Source: Phaeodactylibacter sp. (GTDB lineage Bacteria > Bacteroidota > Bacteroidia > Chitinophagales > Saprospiraceae). From it: a DNA stretch of 32,560 nt. The stretch lies in contig JAGFJD010000258.1 in NCBI GenBank assembly GCA_024102975.1, forward strand, positions 1-32,560. The letters are read 5' to 3'. Of this stretch, positions 32,462-32,560 are shown in pieces. Within the stretch, counting starts at the first letter, position 1; each line of letters begins with the position of its first letter. A model generated the notes under the pieces. It did not search any database and was not told the origin of the DNA. It saw only the letters and a list, made by a program, of their open reading frames with translations. The position numbers and the translations under genes were made by a program.

Positions 32462-32560
32462 CTACTCCGGTTTCTTACCGGAAGTCCTGATGTTCACCAG
32501 TTTGCGCAGCAGGTCGAACCAGAAGGGAGCGCCCAGGGAGACCGCCAGGGCGGTCACGAT
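32462..32560 (-). CDS. 3' end of an unidentified gene (C-terminal 32 residues)
   Basis: On the minus strand the frame entering from the right edge reads IVTALAVSLGAPFWFDLLRK, then LVNIRTSGKKPE and TAG at 32462-32464. This is a hydrophobic helix with the phrase GAPFWFDLL followed by a short basic tail, so it looks like the last transmembrane segment and cytosolic tail of a membrane protein. I recall similar C termini on uncharacterised Bacteroidota membrane proteins but cannot name the family. The bulk of the gene lies outside the window. Confidence 0.7.
   Translation of the reverse strand: MVTALAVSLGAPFWFDLLRKLVNIRTSGKKPE

Noticed and set aside
1..32560. tRNA, rRNA or known riboswitch
   Set aside because: No acceptor/T-arm pattern, rRNA segment or recognisable riboswitch core was seen on reading either strand; a tRNAscan-SE/Rfam run would settle this.

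Overview
The window looks like a chromosomal segment of a moderately high-GC Bacteroidota, most likely of the Saprospiria/Lewinella type (inference). Evidence: a short primary sigma factor lacking region 1.1 and preceded by a textbook Bacteroidota promoter (TTG-N20-TAnnTTTG), two giant secreted repeat proteins that end in type IX secretion (T9SS) sorting domains, a lipocalin-like lipoprotein, a START-like protein and few visible Shine-Dalgarno sites. No tRNA, rRNA or CRISPR array was seen.

Layout: 2-3154, korA (5' end outside the window) and korB, the two subunits of a 2-oxoacid:ferredoxin oxidoreductase, separated by a 138-bp multi-branched palindrome. 3311-4664, a compact minus-strand cluster: a ribbon-helix-helix-like protein, a possible 56-residue Cys-containing peptide, a membrane-anchored or secreted protein carrying a CdiA-CT-type nuclease toxin domain, and a probable immunity protein. 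4829-6235, an IS4-family element with perfect 18-bp terminal repeats. 6236-6999, small hypothetical or broken ORFs. 7003-13309, a small lipoprotein and a 1927-residue metalloprotease with 18 PKD domains. 13849-14922, a beta-barrel protein and a FitA/VapB-like antitoxin whose toxin partner appears reduced to four codons by a palindromic element. 15381-21416, a 2011-residue secreted protein made of 17 copies of an about 111-residue Cys-containing repeat that I cannot assign to a family.

21796-32560 is more housekeeping-like: an AddB-like PD-(D/E)XK nuclease, two small paralogous two-TM proteins, a START-like protein, the primary sigma factor, an aldose 1-epimerase cotranscribed with a saccharopine-dehydrogenase-like oxidoreductase, a DUF4112 membrane protein, a CpdA-like metallophosphoesterase, and the 3' end of a further gene at the right edge.

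A recurring theme is structured intergenic DNA. Many gaps hold a long perfect or near-perfect inverted repeat (15-37 bp arms), mostly with different sequences. Only a few look like classic terminators; others look like REP- or MITE-type elements. The best candidate for a little-described system is the free-standing CdiA-CT-like toxin cluster at 3311-4664. The 17-repeat T9SS protein and the palindrome that appears to have removed a VapC toxin are next.
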